A DNA stretch of 50,630 bases, from the NCBI GenBank assembly GCA_050743075.1, contig JBOGDS010000023.1:1-50630 (forward strand). The letters run 5' to 3'. The number at the start of each line of letters is the position of its first letter. Position 1 is the stretch's first letter. The notes beneath the pieces were generated by a model, which had not been told where the DNA came from, ran no database searches, and saw only the letters and a program-made list of their open reading frames with translations. The position numbers were made by a program, and so were the translations under genes. Shown here one piece after another: positions 1 through 7,509 of this stretch. The DNA comes from JBOGDS01 sp050743075 (GTDB taxonomy: Bacteria > Actinomycetota > Actinomycetes > Jiangellales > Jiangellaceae).

Positions 1-1
1 G

Positions 2-463
2 CTGGAGCCGGTCGTGGCCGGTGGAGCGGCCGTCGCCGCGTTGGCAGCGTTGCTCGCGCTGGTCGTGGGCGTGAGTCGGACGGCGTTCGCCATGGCCGAC
101 GAGGGGGATCTGCCGCGACCTCTCGCGGCAGTGCACAGCACCCAGCGAGTCCCACACGTGGCCGAGATCGTCGTGGGCGTCTCCGTTGTCGTGGCCGTCC
201 TCGTGAGCGACCTGGTGGCCGCAGTGTCGATCAGCTCGTTCGCGGTTCTGCTGTACTACGCCGTCGCCAACGCCGCGGCGCTCCGGCTGCGTCCCGACGA
301 GCGTCGGTGGCCGCGCTGGCTCGCCGTCGCCGGGCTGGCGTCCTGCCTCCTGCTCGCCGCGTCTCTGCCGCTCGGCACGATGATCCGCGGCATGGTCGCG
401 CTGGTCGTCGCGATGATGCTGCGTGCCGTCGTGCTCGCGCGTCGCGGCCTGACGCCGACGTAG
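2..463 (+). CDS. APC-family amino-acid permease, C-terminal part (cut by window edge)
   Basis: The frame is open from base 2, so the start lies outside the window; about 153 residues remain. What is visible is a set of hydrophobic segments separated by short polar loops. The first loop carries the pattern SRTAFAMADEGDLPRPLAAVH, which resembles the loop after TM8 of APC permeases, where a short Arg-rich cytoplasmic stretch precedes the next helices. The C-terminus is short and basic. The family transports amino acids or polyamines across the inner membrane by proton or sodium symport; the substrate cannot be told from this end. A TAG stop at 461-463 ends it, followed by an inverted repeat. Confidence 0.7.
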   Translation: MEPVVAGGAAVAALAALLALVVGVSRTAFAMADEGDLPRPLAAVHSTQRVPHVAEIVVGVSVVVAVLVSDLVAAVSISSFAVLLYYAVANAAALRLRPDERRWPRWLAVAGLASCLLLAASLPLGTMIRGMVALVVAMMLRAVVLARRGLTPT

Positions 464-510
464 TGCCCCGCGGCAGGCCCCCGACGCATGGCACGCTCAA
501 ATGCTGTAGA

Positions 511-575
511 TGGCACGCTGAACCGTTGTTGGCGCGCCCGAGTTATGCCGGTTTGTGGAGCAGTTCAGCGTGCCA
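511..575. repeat. 13-bp perfect inverted repeat, intergenic
   Basis: TGGCACGCTGAAC at 511-523 is repeated as its exact reverse complement at 563-575, with 39 bases between. A further partial copy of TGGCACGCT lies at 489-497. It sits between the converging permease and asparaginase genes, where a bidirectional terminator or a short palindromic repeat would be expected. There is no T-run after either arm, so an ordinary intrinsic terminator is not demonstrated. Confidence 0.6.
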
Positions 576-599
576 TCCCTCGGGGGCCGACCTACGTGG

Positions 600-1547
600 T
601 CAACCCAGGAGGGCTGGACGGATCTCACCGACGGGTTGGCCGCCGCCCAGAACGGGAGCCGTTCCCTGCTCGTCGAGCACTGGATGGTCCACCCCGAGCC
701 GCCGCAGGGCAGCCGCCATGACGACAGGAGCTGCACGCCGTTGCCCGTCCTCGATCTTGAGTGCGACGGTGCGACCGTCGTCGAGAGCCGCTGCGTAGAC
801 GCCTTCCGCACCTGCCTTGGCGAACAGCCCGGGCACGGCGCGGATCAGGCGGGCCTCGTCGCGAGCCGTCCCGCTGGTCCATTGCGGATGACGCTGAACG
901 GCCTCGACGACGCGCCGCTCGGCCGAGCCAGGAACCGCGAGTGCCAGGGAGCGGTACATGCGCGCGAGCCCGGACAGGCTCAGAGCGAAGAGTGGCGCAC
1001 CGCAGCCGTCGACCCCGGTGTGCGCCACCGGTTCGCCCGCGAGCTCCCCGACCATGTTGTGGATGGCGACCTGAAGTGGATGGTCGGCAGACAGGTAGCT
1101 CTCGGTCGGCCATCCGTTGACCGTGCACGTCACCAGCATCGCGGCGTGCTTGCCCGAACAGTCCGCGGCGACGGGCGTCCGGTCGAGTCCCCGCCGCGCG
1201 TAGGCGACCATGGCGATCTCGTCCAGCGGCCAGCCGGGGGTGTTCTGCAGCAGCGACTCGTCCAGACCGGCCGAGGCGAGAATCCGGCGCGCACCGGCAC
1301 GATGGAAGTCCTCACCGGAGTGGCTGGAGGCCGCCAGCGCCAGCAGTTCGCCGTCCAGCGGCAGGCCGTTGCGCAGCATCGCCGCCGCCTGGGCCGGTTT
1401 GTTCGCGGAACGTGGATACATCGGCGTCTCGATCTCGCCGACGGCCACCACGACGACCCCGCCGGCAGCCAGGGCCACGACGGAGCCATGGTGGCGCCCC
1501 TCGACCAACCCGGAGCGGACGACCTCGGCGACGACCTCGTGCGGCAC
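600..1547 (-). CDS. Asparaginase (asparaginase II family)
   Basis: Belongs to the bacterial/plant-type 'asparaginase II' family seen in rhizobia and actinobacteria, which hydrolyses L-asparagine to aspartate and ammonia. Family hallmarks visible are the N-terminal EVVRSGLVEGRHHGSVV block, SANKPAQA, the SSHSGEDFH stretch, CSGKHAAML and VDGCGAPLFALSL. Length is about 315 residues, usual for the family. The frame is open upstream to 1580, but the GTG at 1547 has an AGGA about 9 bases before it and fits the family start (VPHEVVAEVVRSG). It is divergent from dtd, whose start lies 42 bases away, so the two may share a promoter region. Confidence 0.88.
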   Translation of the reverse strand: MPHEVVAEVVRSGLVEGRHHGSVVALAAGGVVVVAVGEIETPMYPRSANKPAQAAAMLRNGLPLDGELLALAASSHSGEDFHRAGARRILASAGLDESLLQNTPGWPLDEIAMVAYARRGLDRTPVAADCSGKHAAMLVTCTVNGWPTESYLSADHPLQVAIHNMVGELAGEPVAHTGVDGCGAPLFALSLSGLARMYRSLALAVPGSAERRVVEAVQRHPQWTSGTARDEARLIRAVPGLFAKAGAEGVYAAALDDGRTVALKIEDGQRRAAPVVMAAALRRLGVDHPVLDEQGTAPVLGGGQPVGEIRPALLG

Positions 1548-1589
1548 GGTCAGCGATCCTGCCACGGCGGGCTGGAACAATCGCTGCCC

Positions 1590-2027
1590 GTGCAGGCGGT
1601 GGTGCAGCGGGTCACGTCAGCCTCGGTACGCGTTGCCGGCGAGACCGTCGGCACGATCGATCCCGGACCGGCCGGTCACGGCCTGCTGGTCCTGCTCGGT
1701 GTCACGCACACCGACACCGGGGACGATGCCGCGCGGCTCGCCCGCACGGTGTGGGAACTGCGCATCCTCGACGACGAGCGCTCCGCGTCGGACATCGGCG
1801 CTCCGGTGCTCGTCGTCAGCCAGTTCACGCTCTACGCGGACACCCGGAAGGGCAGGCGGCCATCCTGGTCGGCGGCTGCGTCGGGACGGGTGGCCGAGCC
1901 GCTGGTGGAGGCATTCTGCGCTGCCCTTCGCCGGTTGGGCGCTCACGTCGAAACCGGCGCGTTCGGCGCCCATATGCTCGTGATGTCGACCAACGACGGG
2001 CCGGTGACGCTCGTGTTGGAGAGCTAG
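1590..2027 (+). CDS. dtd: D-aminoacyl-tRNA deacylase
   Basis: Removes D-amino acids mischarged onto tRNA. The start at GTG 1590 gives VQAVVQRVTSASV, matching the family's MRAVVQRV start; the upstream open frame is antisense to asparaginase and was ignored. The two family signatures are present: SQFTLYADTRKGRRPSW in the middle and TNDGPVTLVLES at the extreme C-terminus, which together form the dimeric active site. Length of 145 residues is exactly typical. The stop overlaps the stop of the converging ygfZ gene by four bases. Confidence 0.93.
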   Translation: MQAVVQRVTSASVRVAGETVGTIDPGPAGHGLLVLLGVTHTDTGDDAARLARTVWELRILDDERSASDIGAPVLVVSQFTLYADTRKGRRPSWSAAASGRVAEPLVEAFCAALRRLGAHVETGAFGAHMLVMSTNDGPVTLVLES

Positions 2028-3016
2028 CCCAACCGGGCCCGGACATGCAGGCCGGCCTCGGGATCGACGACGACCTCCTGGGCCGCCGCGACACCACCGG
2101 CGGTCAGCGTCGCGTCGACCGGGACGTTGCGCTTGACCAACGCCAGCGCGATCGGACCCTGCTCGTGGTGCCGTGCGGCCGAGCCGACGAACCCGACCGT
2201 CCGGCCGTCGAGCCCGACGTCGTCGCAGTGCTCGGGCAGATGGTCGACCGAGCCGTCGAGGTGGAGCATCACCAACCGGCGCGGCGGCCGGCCCAGCGTG
2301 TGTACGCGCGCCACCGTCTCCTGGCCGCGATAGCAGCCCTTGTCCAGGTGGACCGCCGAGCCGATCCAGCCGACCTCGTGCGGGATTGTCCGGTGGTCGG
2401 TGTCGACGCCGAGCCGAGGCTCGTGCGCGGCGATCCGCAGCGCCTCGTGCGCCCAGACACCGCTCGGCGCGTCGCCGATGTAGGTCGTCAGGGACTCGCG
2501 CGGGACGAAGACCTCGCGGCCGGTGGCGCCGACCCGGGACAGGTGGGTCTCGTGCGGTTCGGCGGCGGGTTCCCGGACGACGGCGTACTCGCCGGTGACG
2601 TCTGCGACCTCGACCCGGAGCATGAAGCGCATCGACTCGAGGAAGGCGACGAGAGCGGCGACTGAACCGGGCTCGACGTGTGCCCACAATGCCTCGCCGT
2701 CGTCGACGGCGTACAACGCGTGCTCGATGTGGCCGTGCGGGGACAGGAGCAGCGCCGTGGTGGCTTCGTGGACGGGAAGATGCTCGAGGTGCTGGGTCGC
2801 GAGTGAGTGCAGCCAGGAGAGGCGGTCCGGTCCGGAGACCCGCACGACGCCGCGGTGGGAGAGGTCGACCGGACCCGGCGCGCGTTGCTCGCGCATCGGG
2901 TCGCCGTAGTGCGCCGCCACACCGGCGTCGGGACCGGACGCCCCGACGGCACCGGGCCGATCGAGCAGCGGGCTCTGGTAAGCGTTCACACCTGCCCCAA
3001 CGCCGGGCAGCCCCAC
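2024..3016 (-). CDS. ygfZ: YgfZ/GcvT-like folate-binding protein
   Basis: A GcvT-fold tetrahydrofolate-dependent protein that helps maintain certain iron-sulfur enzymes. The defining YgfZ motif KGCYRGQE is present near residue 225, with its conserved Cys. The N-terminal half has the GcvT-like pattern VRVSGPDRLSWLHSLATQ. At 330 residues it is normal for actinobacteria. The start used is GTG 3016, with GGGAG a few bases upstream; GTG at 2989 is an alternative that begins just before YQSPLLDRPGAV. It lies downstream of fur on the same strand, separated by a strong hairpin, so co-transcription is probably limited. Confidence 0.9.
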   Translation of the reverse strand: MGLPGVGAGVNAYQSPLLDRPGAVGASGPDAGVAAHYGDPMREQRAPGPVDLSHRGVVRVSGPDRLSWLHSLATQHLEHLPVHEATTALLLSPHGHIEHALYAVDDGEALWAHVEPGSVAALVAFLESMRFMLRVEVADVTGEYAVVREPAAEPHETHLSRVGATGREVFVPRESLTTYIGDAPSGVWAHEALRIAAHEPRLGVDTDHRTIPHEVGWIGSAVHLDKGCYRGQETVARVHTLGRPPRRLVMLHLDGSVDHLPEHCDDVGLDGRTVGFVGSAARHHEQGPIALALVKRNVPVDATLTAGGVAAAQEVVVDPEAGLHVRARLG

Positions 3017-3030
3017 GACACTCCCGACGA

Positions 3031-3081
3031 GTGGAGGGTCCTCCGCCCTTCAGCGGCCGGGAAGGGCGGAGAACCCTCCAC
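3031..3081. repeat. 51-bp near-perfect palindrome between fur and ygfZ
   Basis: Arms of 21 bases (3031-3051 and 3061-3081) pair with a single mismatch around a nine-base loop, starting GTGGAGGGT and ending ACCCTCCAC. It lies between the fur stop and the ygfZ start on the minus strand and probably ends fur transcription as a very stable hairpin without a T-run. Its architecture (about 50 bp, 20-bp arms, short loop) matches the other palindromes in this window although the sequence differs. Confidence 0.75.
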
Positions 3082-3101
3082 CGACGGGCGTGGTGGGCGC
3101 C

Positions 3102-3512
3102 TCAACTGCAGTCCTGGCAGGTGCCGAAGAGCGTCAGGTGCCGGACGTCGGTGTGGAAGCCGTGCTTGGCGGCCACGGTCTCGACCAGGTCGGCGGCGAT
3201 GTCCGGTTCGACCTCGGTGACCCGCTGGCAACGGCGGCACACCAGGTGCACGTGGTCCGGCTCGGTCGTCGCGTGGTAGGCGGGCGCGCCGTGGCCGAGG
3301 TGGGTGTGGCTCACCAGCCCGAGCTTCTCCAGCAGGTCGAGCGTGCGGTAGACCGTCGAGATGTTGACGCCCTTCGCGGTCTGCCGCACCCGAGTCAGGA
3401 CCCCCTCGGGCGAGGCGTGGTCGAGCTGCTGCACGGCGTCGAGTACGAGCTCACGCTGGGGCGTGAGCCGATAGCCCCGGGCCCGCAGGTCGTCGCGCCA
3501 GTCTCCGTCCAT
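3102..3512 (-). CDS. Fur-family metal-responsive repressor
   Basis: A 136-residue Fur/Zur/PerR-type regulator. The N-terminal winged helix has RGYRLTPQRELVLDAV and the recognition helix region GVNISTVYRTLDLLEKLGLV. The C-terminal dimerisation part carries the metal ligands HVHLVCRRCQ and a terminal CQDC, i.e. the structural zinc CxxC pair. Whether it senses iron, zinc or peroxide cannot be settled here. A TAnnnT -10 hexamer (TAGACT, plus-strand 3521-3526) ends eight bases before the ATG, so it may be expressed from its own leaderless promoter inside the end of the nitrobindin gene. Confidence 0.93.
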   Translation of the reverse strand: MDGDWRDDLRARGYRLTPQRELVLDAVQQLDHASPEGVLTRVRQTAKGVNISTVYRTLDLLEKLGLVSHTHLGHGAPAYHATTEPDHVHLVCRRCQRVTEVEPDIAADLVETVAAKHGFHTDVRHLTLFGTCQDCS

Positions 3513-3523
3513 CGCCGACGAGT

Positions 3524-4042
3524 CTACGAGCGGGCCTCCCCCGCAGCCGCGACACGCTGCAGTTCCGCGGACAGATGAGGCTGGAGCTCGCGACCCATGG
3601 CGGCCATCTCGTACACGTACATTAGACGGCCGTCGACCAGCCCGTACAGGCGGTGGCCGGTCCGGTAGTCCTTCGCCGTCTCGGTCTTGAGCACTCCGCG
3701 GGTCGCGATCTCGACCTTCGCCGGCTCGATCCGGCCAAGGTAGATCTCGACGAAGCCGGTGGGATGGGTGAGCAGCACCTCAACCTCGCCGCCCGCTTGC
3801 GGCCGCCAGTATCCCGTCTCGCTCGCGGCCGGCCGGACCATGTCGCCGTCGTCGTCGAGGATCCAGCTGCGGCTGCCATAGCTGAGGAACGGCTTGCCGG
3901 GAACGTACGAGAACGAGACTTCCTGGCCGAACCGGAACGCCTCGATGGTCGGGTAGTCGCCGACGCCGGCGCCTTCCCAGCGGCCGAGCAGCCAGGCGAG
4001 GGGAACGTTGTCGGCGTGCAGGTCGCTCGGTATCTCGATCAC
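3524..4042 (-). CDS. Nitrobindin (FABP-family heme-binding beta-barrel)
   Basis: A 172-residue member of the bacterial nitrobindin/THAP4-like family, ten-stranded barrels that bind ferric heme and isomerise peroxynitrite. The family signature GxWxGxG appears as LLGRWEGAGVGDYP near residue 20, and the C-terminal part has the RLYGLVDGRLMYVYEMAAMG block. The equivalent mycobacterial gene is Rv0813c. It is preceded six bases upstream by the small membrane peptide gene and followed by fur, so the three are likely one transcription unit. Confidence 0.88.
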   Translation of the reverse strand: MIEIPSDLHADNVPLAWLLGRWEGAGVGDYPTIEAFRFGQEVSFSYVPGKPFLSYGSRSWILDDDGDMVRPAASETGYWRPQAGGEVEVLLTHPTGFVEIYLGRIEPAKVEIATRGVLKTETAKDYRTGHRLYGLVDGRLMYVYEMAAMGRELQPHLSAELQRVAAAGEARS

Positions 4043-4048
4043 GGAAGT

Positions 4049-4141
4049 TCAGGCCTGGCCCTTGACCAGTTTGTACACGACGCAGACCGCGAAGGCACCA
4101 GCGGCGAGCGCCGTGAAGACCAACACCCCGGTGGACAGCAC
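4049..4141 (-). CDS. 30-residue single-span membrane peptide
   Basis: A GTG-started 30-codon frame encoding a short hydrophobic helix (VLVFTALAAGAFAVCVVY) followed by a basic tail ending KLVKGQA. It stops six bases before the nitrobindin start. A -10 hexamer TAGACT (plus-strand 4148-4153) lies six bases before the GTG, indicating a leaderless start. I recall similar tiny membrane peptides next to nitrobindin in other actinobacteria, but have no function to offer. It is too short for most gene finders. Confidence 0.62.
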   Translation of the reverse strand: MLSTGVLVFTALAAGAFAVCVVYKLVKGQA

Positions 4142-4194
4142 GGCCCGAGTCTAGCCAGGGCCGTTCGGGCAGTGGACGACCTAGGATCGCTGAC

Positions 4195-4557
4195 ATGGCC
4201 GGCTCTCTCGTCGTCAAGGTCACCGCCGGGCTCGACGCGCCGGAGCGCTGTTCGCAGGCGTTCACCGTGGCGGCCACGGCGCTCGCGTCGGGGGCTGACG
4301 TCTCACTGTGGTTGACCGGCGAGTCGGCGTGGTTCGCCCTGCCCGGGAGAGCCGCGGAGTTCGATCTACCGCACGCAGCACCGCTGCCGGACCTGCTCGA
4401 TGCGCTCCTCGCGGGCGGACGGGTGACGCTGTGCACCCAGTGCGCCGCCCGCCGCGACATCGACCCCGACGACGTCCTGCCCGGCGTGCGGATCGCCGGT
4501 GCCGCGACGTTCGTCGACGAGGCCCTGGCCGAGGGGTCGCAGGCGCTCGTCTACTGA
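4195..4557 (+). CDS. DsrE/DsrF-like protein
   Basis: A 120-residue DsrE-like alpha/beta protein: VVKVTAGLDAPERCSQAFTV at the N-terminus, the GADVSLWLTGESAWF segment, and a Cys pair in TLCTQCAARRDI near residue 80. DsrE proteins carry or relay sulfane sulfur, which fits the nearby sulfurtransferase cluster, though the exact partner is unknown. The -10 hexamer TAGGAT (4182-4187) ends seven bases before the ATG, a leaderless arrangement. The C-terminus overlaps the convergent downstream gene by seven bases. Confidence 0.82.
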   Translation: MAGSLVVKVTAGLDAPERCSQAFTVAATALASGADVSLWLTGESAWFALPGRAAEFDLPHAAPLPDLLDALLAGGRVTLCTQCAARRDIDPDDVLPGVRIAGAATFVDEALAEGSQALVY

Positions 4558-5198
4558 ACCGGTGCCGAGATCCGCAGGTCGCTCACGGCAACCCGGTCAC
4601 GAGATGCATCGGAGCTGGACAGGATCTCGAGCACGAGCTGCGCCGTCTGCCGCAACGGGATGCGCATGCTCTGCAGCTCACGGTTCGCTGTATCCGGGTC
4701 GAGCGCCTGCTCGACGGTGGTGCCGTCGTCGAAGTGCCACCGCACGGAGGTGATCCGGCGGTTCTCGGCGTAGCGGTCGGTGCCGTCGACCGGATCAGTC
4801 TTCGCGTAGCCCGGGACGAGACCGACCTCGGCGACCTCCACGGAGCCGCCCAGGTCGAGCACCAGCGTCTCGCCGACTCCGTCGCCCTCGCAGCGCCAGG
4901 CCGACTCGATCTCGTCGTCGACGGCGTGCTCCGGCTCGTACGTGACCCGGTTCCCGCCTGCGTCTGCGCTCGACTCACCATGGCAGGACGCGTCCGCGAC
5001 CGTCGCGACCAGCGGCTCGACCGCGCCTTCCCACTGTGCGTCGGCCGCCGTCGCGACCTCGTCCGTGCCGCCGCCGCTCCCGGCCGAACCGAGCACCGCA
5101 CCGGTGAGGAAACCCAGCAATGCGCAGCCGGTGAGCAGTCCGGCGACCACGGCGCCGGCTGGACGCTCTTCGGCAAGACGGTCGAACACGCGCAGCAC
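4551..5198 (-). CDS. Membrane-anchored protein with discoidin-like (NADase-type glycan-binding) domain
   Basis: 215 residues. One hydrophobic helix near residues 15-42 (AGAVVAGLLTGCALLGFLTG) is followed by an acidic extracytoplasmic region. Residues about 85-212 look like an F5/8-type C or NADase-type glycan-binding jelly roll: AVDDEIESAWRCEGDGVGET, LVLDLGGSVEVAEVGLVPGY, and RITSVRWHFDDGTTVEQAL. Such domains bind sugars at the cell surface. No catalytic domain is present. The call rests on pattern recognition only. Confidence 0.6.
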   Translation of the reverse strand: MLRVFDRLAEERPAGAVVAGLLTGCALLGFLTGAVLGSAGSGGGTDEVATAADAQWEGAVEPLVATVADASCHGESSADAGGNRVTYEPEHAVDDEIESAWRCEGDGVGETLVLDLGGSVEVAEVGLVPGYAKTDPVDGTDRYAENRRITSVRWHFDDGTTVEQALDPDTANRELQSMRIPLRQTAQLVLEILSSSDASRDRVAVSDLRISAPVQ

Positions 5199-5237
5199 CC
5201 TACGGTGCCGCTGGGGCGGGGTCGGAGGCCGACCGGC

Positions 5238-5552
5238 TCAGGCCGGCAGGCTCACCGCCACCTCTGCGATCACACCGTGCTGTGCGATCACGACCCGGTC
5301 GACCGGCGTGGACCGGGGCGCCAGCGTGCGCACCGTCCAGCGGCCGGGGCCGGCGAAGAAGCGGAACTGCCCGGCGTCATCGGTGGGCACCTCGGCGGTG
5401 AACTCCCCGGAGGCGTCGAGCAGCCGCACGTACGCGCCGGCCACCGGGGCGTCGCCGCCGCGAGTGACGACGCCCTCGATGATCGACTGCTTGGACAGGT
5501 CGACGCCTTCGACGGAGACGCCTCCAGGCGGCGCGGCGCAACCGTCGGTCAT
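5238..5552 (-). CDS. DUF1416 protein (SseC-like)
   Basis: A 104-residue beta-rich protein of the DUF1416 family (the mycobacterial SseC1/SseC2 proteins), always found next to a CysA2-type sulfurtransferase. Visible are IIEGVVTRGGDAPVAGAYVRL and FRFFAGPGRWTVRTLA, a carboxypeptidase-regulatory-like fold. The ATG at 5552 overlaps the sulfurtransferase stop as ATGA, so the two are translationally coupled; a longer frame to 5618 exists but is rejected for that reason. Role in sulfur transfer is inferred only from neighbourhood. Confidence 0.85.
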   Translation of the reverse strand: MTDGCAAPPGGVSVEGVDLSKQSIIEGVVTRGGDAPVAGAYVRLLDASGEFTAEVPTDDAGQFRFFAGPGRWTVRTLAPRSTPVDRVVIAQHGVIAEVAVSLPA

Positions 5553-6400
5553 GCCGCCCCGCCCGGCTCGTCGCCGACCGCGATGGGCACGCCGACCAGC
5601 GAGCCGTACTCGGTCCATGACCCGTCGTAGTTCTTGACGTTGTCGACACCGAGGAGCTCATGCAGGACGAACCAGGTGTGCGCCGAGCGCTCACCGATCC
5701 GGCAGTAGGCGATCGTGTCGGTGGACAGGTCGACACCGGCATCGCCGTAGAGCGTTCGCAGCTCGTCGTCGGAGCGGAACGTGCCGTCGTCGTTCGCGGC
5801 CTTGCTCCAGGGGATGTTGCGTGCGGTCGGGATGTGGCCGCCGCGCTGCGACTGCTCCTGCGGCAGGTGTGCGGGCGCAAGCAACCGACCGGCGAACTCG
5901 TCCGGCGACCGCACGTCGACCAGGTTCTTGCTGCCGATCGCGGCCACGACCTCGTCGCGGAAGGCCCGGATGGACAGGTCCGGGTCGGTGGCTCGGTACT
6001 CGGCCGGCTCGTGGGAGACGGCGTCGGGGACGAGCTCCCGGCTCTCCAGCTCCCAGAGCTTTCGCCCGCCGTCGAGGAGACGGACGTCGGCGTGCCCGTA
6101 GAGCTTGAGGTACCAGTACGCGTAGGCCGCGAACCAGTTGTTGTTGCCGCCGTAGAGCACGACGGTGTCGTCATTGCCGATGCCCCGGCTGGAGAGCAGG
6201 GCTTCGAACTGCCCCTTGCCGACGAAGTCGCGGCGGACCGGGTCCTGCAGGTCGGCCTTCCAGTCCAGCCGTACGGCGCCGTTGATGTGGTTCTTGTGGT
6301 AGGCGGTGGTGTCCTCGTCGACCTCGACGAGGACCACCGTGGGATCGTCCAGATGCTGCTCGACCCAGTCGGCCGAGACGAGTACGGTTTCGCGGCTCAT
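5549..6400 (-). CDS. Thiosulfate sulfurtransferase (rhodanese, CysA2/SseA type)
   Basis: 283 residues with two tandem rhodanese domains. The N-terminal domain is inactive, and the C-terminal domain has the active loop CRIGERS with catalytic Cys near residue 233. It moves sulfane sulfur from thiosulfate or a persulfide donor to acceptors in the cytoplasm. It corresponds to mycobacterial CysA2 and Streptomyces SCO4164-type proteins. Starts overlap the preceding DUF4395 stop (ATGA at 6397-6400), and the DUF1416 gene follows with the same overlap. The operon is led by a Cys-containing leader peptide, which suggests control by cysteine or thiol supply. Confidence 0.93.
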   Translation of the reverse strand: MSRETVLVSADWVEQHLDDPTVVLVEVDEDTTAYHKNHINGAVRLDWKADLQDPVRRDFVGKGQFEALLSSRGIGNDDTVVLYGGNNNWFAAYAYWYLKLYGHADVRLLDGGRKLWELESRELVPDAVSHEPAEYRATDPDLSIRAFRDEVVAAIGSKNLVDVRSPDEFAGRLLAPAHLPQEQSQRGGHIPTARNIPWSKAANDDGTFRSDDELRTLYGDAGVDLSTDTIAYCRIGERSAHTWFVLHELLGVDNVKNYDGSWTEYGSLVGVPIAVGDEPGGAA

Positions 6401-6822
6401 CGGGTGACCTCCGTCAGGCGGGGAGTGACGCGGCGGATTGCCAAGTAGATCTCGCAGCCCAGGCAGAAGCCGAAGGCCGCGTTGAGGAACGCGGCGGCAA
6501 ACGCAGCACCGACCGCGACGTAGGCGACGGCCGTCCAGCCGGCGGCGAAGCCAGCCAGGCCGGCAGCCGCGAACAACAGGCCGACCGCCTGGGCGAAGCG
6601 GGGCGGGCGGGAGTCCTCGAAGTGTGTCGGCGGGTCGAGCCGTGGCCGTACGACCCGAGCGAACAGTCGGCCGTAGGGTGATGCGGCCACACCGGCGACC
6701 GCGCCGATCGCGAAGACGGCGGTCTGCGCGGCAAGTAGCCAGGCGCTGCCGGTGAGCAGCACCAGGGCGAGGACGGCGGTGGTGACGGCAGCGGCGAACC
6801 GGAGGCCGCGAGGGTCGATCAT
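6397..6822 (-). CDS. DUF4395 integral membrane protein
   Basis: 141 residues, four hydrophobic stretches and the DUF4395 signature NAAFGFCLGCEIYL near residue 120, with a CxxC pair facing the membrane edge. The ATG at 6822 has AGGAG six bases upstream; a long open frame continues to 7338 but is antisense noise. Family members sit with thioredoxins and sulfurtransferases and are presumed to handle thiols across the membrane. It is the first full-size gene after the leader peptide. Confidence 0.85.
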   Translation of the reverse strand: MIDPRGLRFAAAVTTAVLALVLLTGSAWLLAAQTAVFAIGAVAGVAASPYGRLFARVVRPRLDPPTHFEDSRPPRFAQAVGLLFAAAGLAGFAAGWTAVAYVAVGAAFAAAFLNAAFGFCLGCEIYLAIRRVTPRLTEVTR

Positions 6823-6896
6823 TGGCTGCTCCTGACGTGGACTCGGCGGAGTCGGGATGCGGAGCAGCCGGATCAATCGATCAGGACCGCCCGCTG

Positions 6897-6974
6897 TCAG
6901 GGCAGGCGACAGAGCATGGTGGCGACGCGACCGAGGTCGATCGCGCGCCGCTTGGTCAGCTCCGTCCGGAACAC
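6897..6974 (-). CDS. 25-residue Cys-containing leader peptide
   Basis: A GTG-started 25-codon frame: after MFR it continues TELTKRRAIDLGRVATMLC and ends RLP, with Cys at position 22 near the end. This is the short Arg-rich, DLxRVA...CR pattern I recall from actinobacterial leader peptides in front of sulfur-metabolism genes. Translation is probably leaderless, as the -10 hexamer ends seven bases before the GTG. It lies 74 bases upstream of the DUF4395 start. A ribosome stalling at the Cys codon when cysteinyl-tRNA is scarce would be a reasonable control of the operon, but this is inference. Confidence 0.8.
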   Translation of the reverse strand: MFRTELTKRRAIDLGRVATMLCRLP

Positions 6975-6981
6975 GGAGCCG

Positions 6982-7010
6982 AGCGTACGGTGCGGGTGTG
7001 GGCATGTCAC
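6982..7010 (-). promoter_or_regulatory. Promoter of the leader-sulfurtransferase operon
   Basis: On the minus strand a -35 element GTGACA (plus 7005-7010) and a -10 element TACGCT (plus 6982-6987) are separated by exactly 17 bases. The distance from the -10 to the GTG of the leader peptide is seven bases, so the transcript should start at or next to the start codon. Confidence 0.7.
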
Positions 7011-7025
7011 GGATCGCCCATACTC

Positions 7026-7042
7026 TGAGACGGCTTGTCTCA
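7026..7042 (-). terminator. Small inverted repeat at the thioredoxin stop
   Basis: TGAGAC and GTCTCA (7026-7031 and 7037-7042) form a six-base stem with a five-base loop; the stop codon of the thioredoxin gene is part of it. It could weakly separate thioredoxin transcription from the downstream leader-peptide promoter. No T-run follows. Confidence 0.35.
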
Positions 7043-7456
7043 TGAAGCGGCCATGTCGGCGATGGCTGCGCGAACGTCGGAGAGCCGCGGCACACCGGTG
7101 GCACGCCGCACGATCCGTCCGTCAGGATCGAGGACGAACGTCGTGGGCGTCCTGGTGACACCCACGCGGCGAACCAGGTCGAGGTGCGACTCGGCATCGA
7201 TCTCGACGTGGCGGACGCCGTCGACGGTCTGCGCCGCCTGGCCGAGCACCTGCCGAGCCGCCCGGCACGGCGCACAGAAGGCGGACGAGAACTGGACGAG
7301 CGTTGCCGTGGCTCCCAGGTCGGCACCGAGATCCGCACTGGTCAGCGCAGGCCGGCCGGCAGGGGCGCGGTTGACTCTGCCTTCCGTGCGCAGGCGCCAC
7401 AGTCCGAACACCGTCGCCGCGGCGATGACGACACCGAGCACCAGCAGACCGGTCAC
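7040..7456 (-). CDS. Membrane-anchored thioredoxin-like protein
   Basis: 138 residues. Residues 1-20 form a signal anchor (LLVLGVVIAAATVFGLW); the rest is a thioredoxin fold with active site FCAPC at Cys61/Cys64 and the cis-Pro loop VTRTPTTFVLD. It corresponds to the ThiX-type thioredoxin beside CysA2 in mycobacteria. It probably reduces extracytoplasmic or membrane-near thiols in concert with the DUF4395 and sulfurtransferase genes just downstream on the same strand, although the leader promoter lies between them. Confidence 0.88.
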   Translation of the reverse strand: MTGLLVLGVVIAAATVFGLWRLRTEGRVNRAPAGRPALTSADLGADLGATATLVQFSSAFCAPCRAARQVLGQAAQTVDGVRHVEIDAESHLDLVRRVGVTRTPTTFVLDPDGRIVRRATGVPRLSDVRAAIADMAAS

Positions 7457-7509
7457 GCCGACTCAACAGCCGCCGGTGTCCGCGCTGTTCCCCACGACAA
7501 CCGCGTTGA

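Noticed and set aside
555..1589. Long N-terminal extension of the dtd frame
   Set aside because: It is antisense to asparaginase, has no family similarity, and dtd has a family-typical start at 1590.
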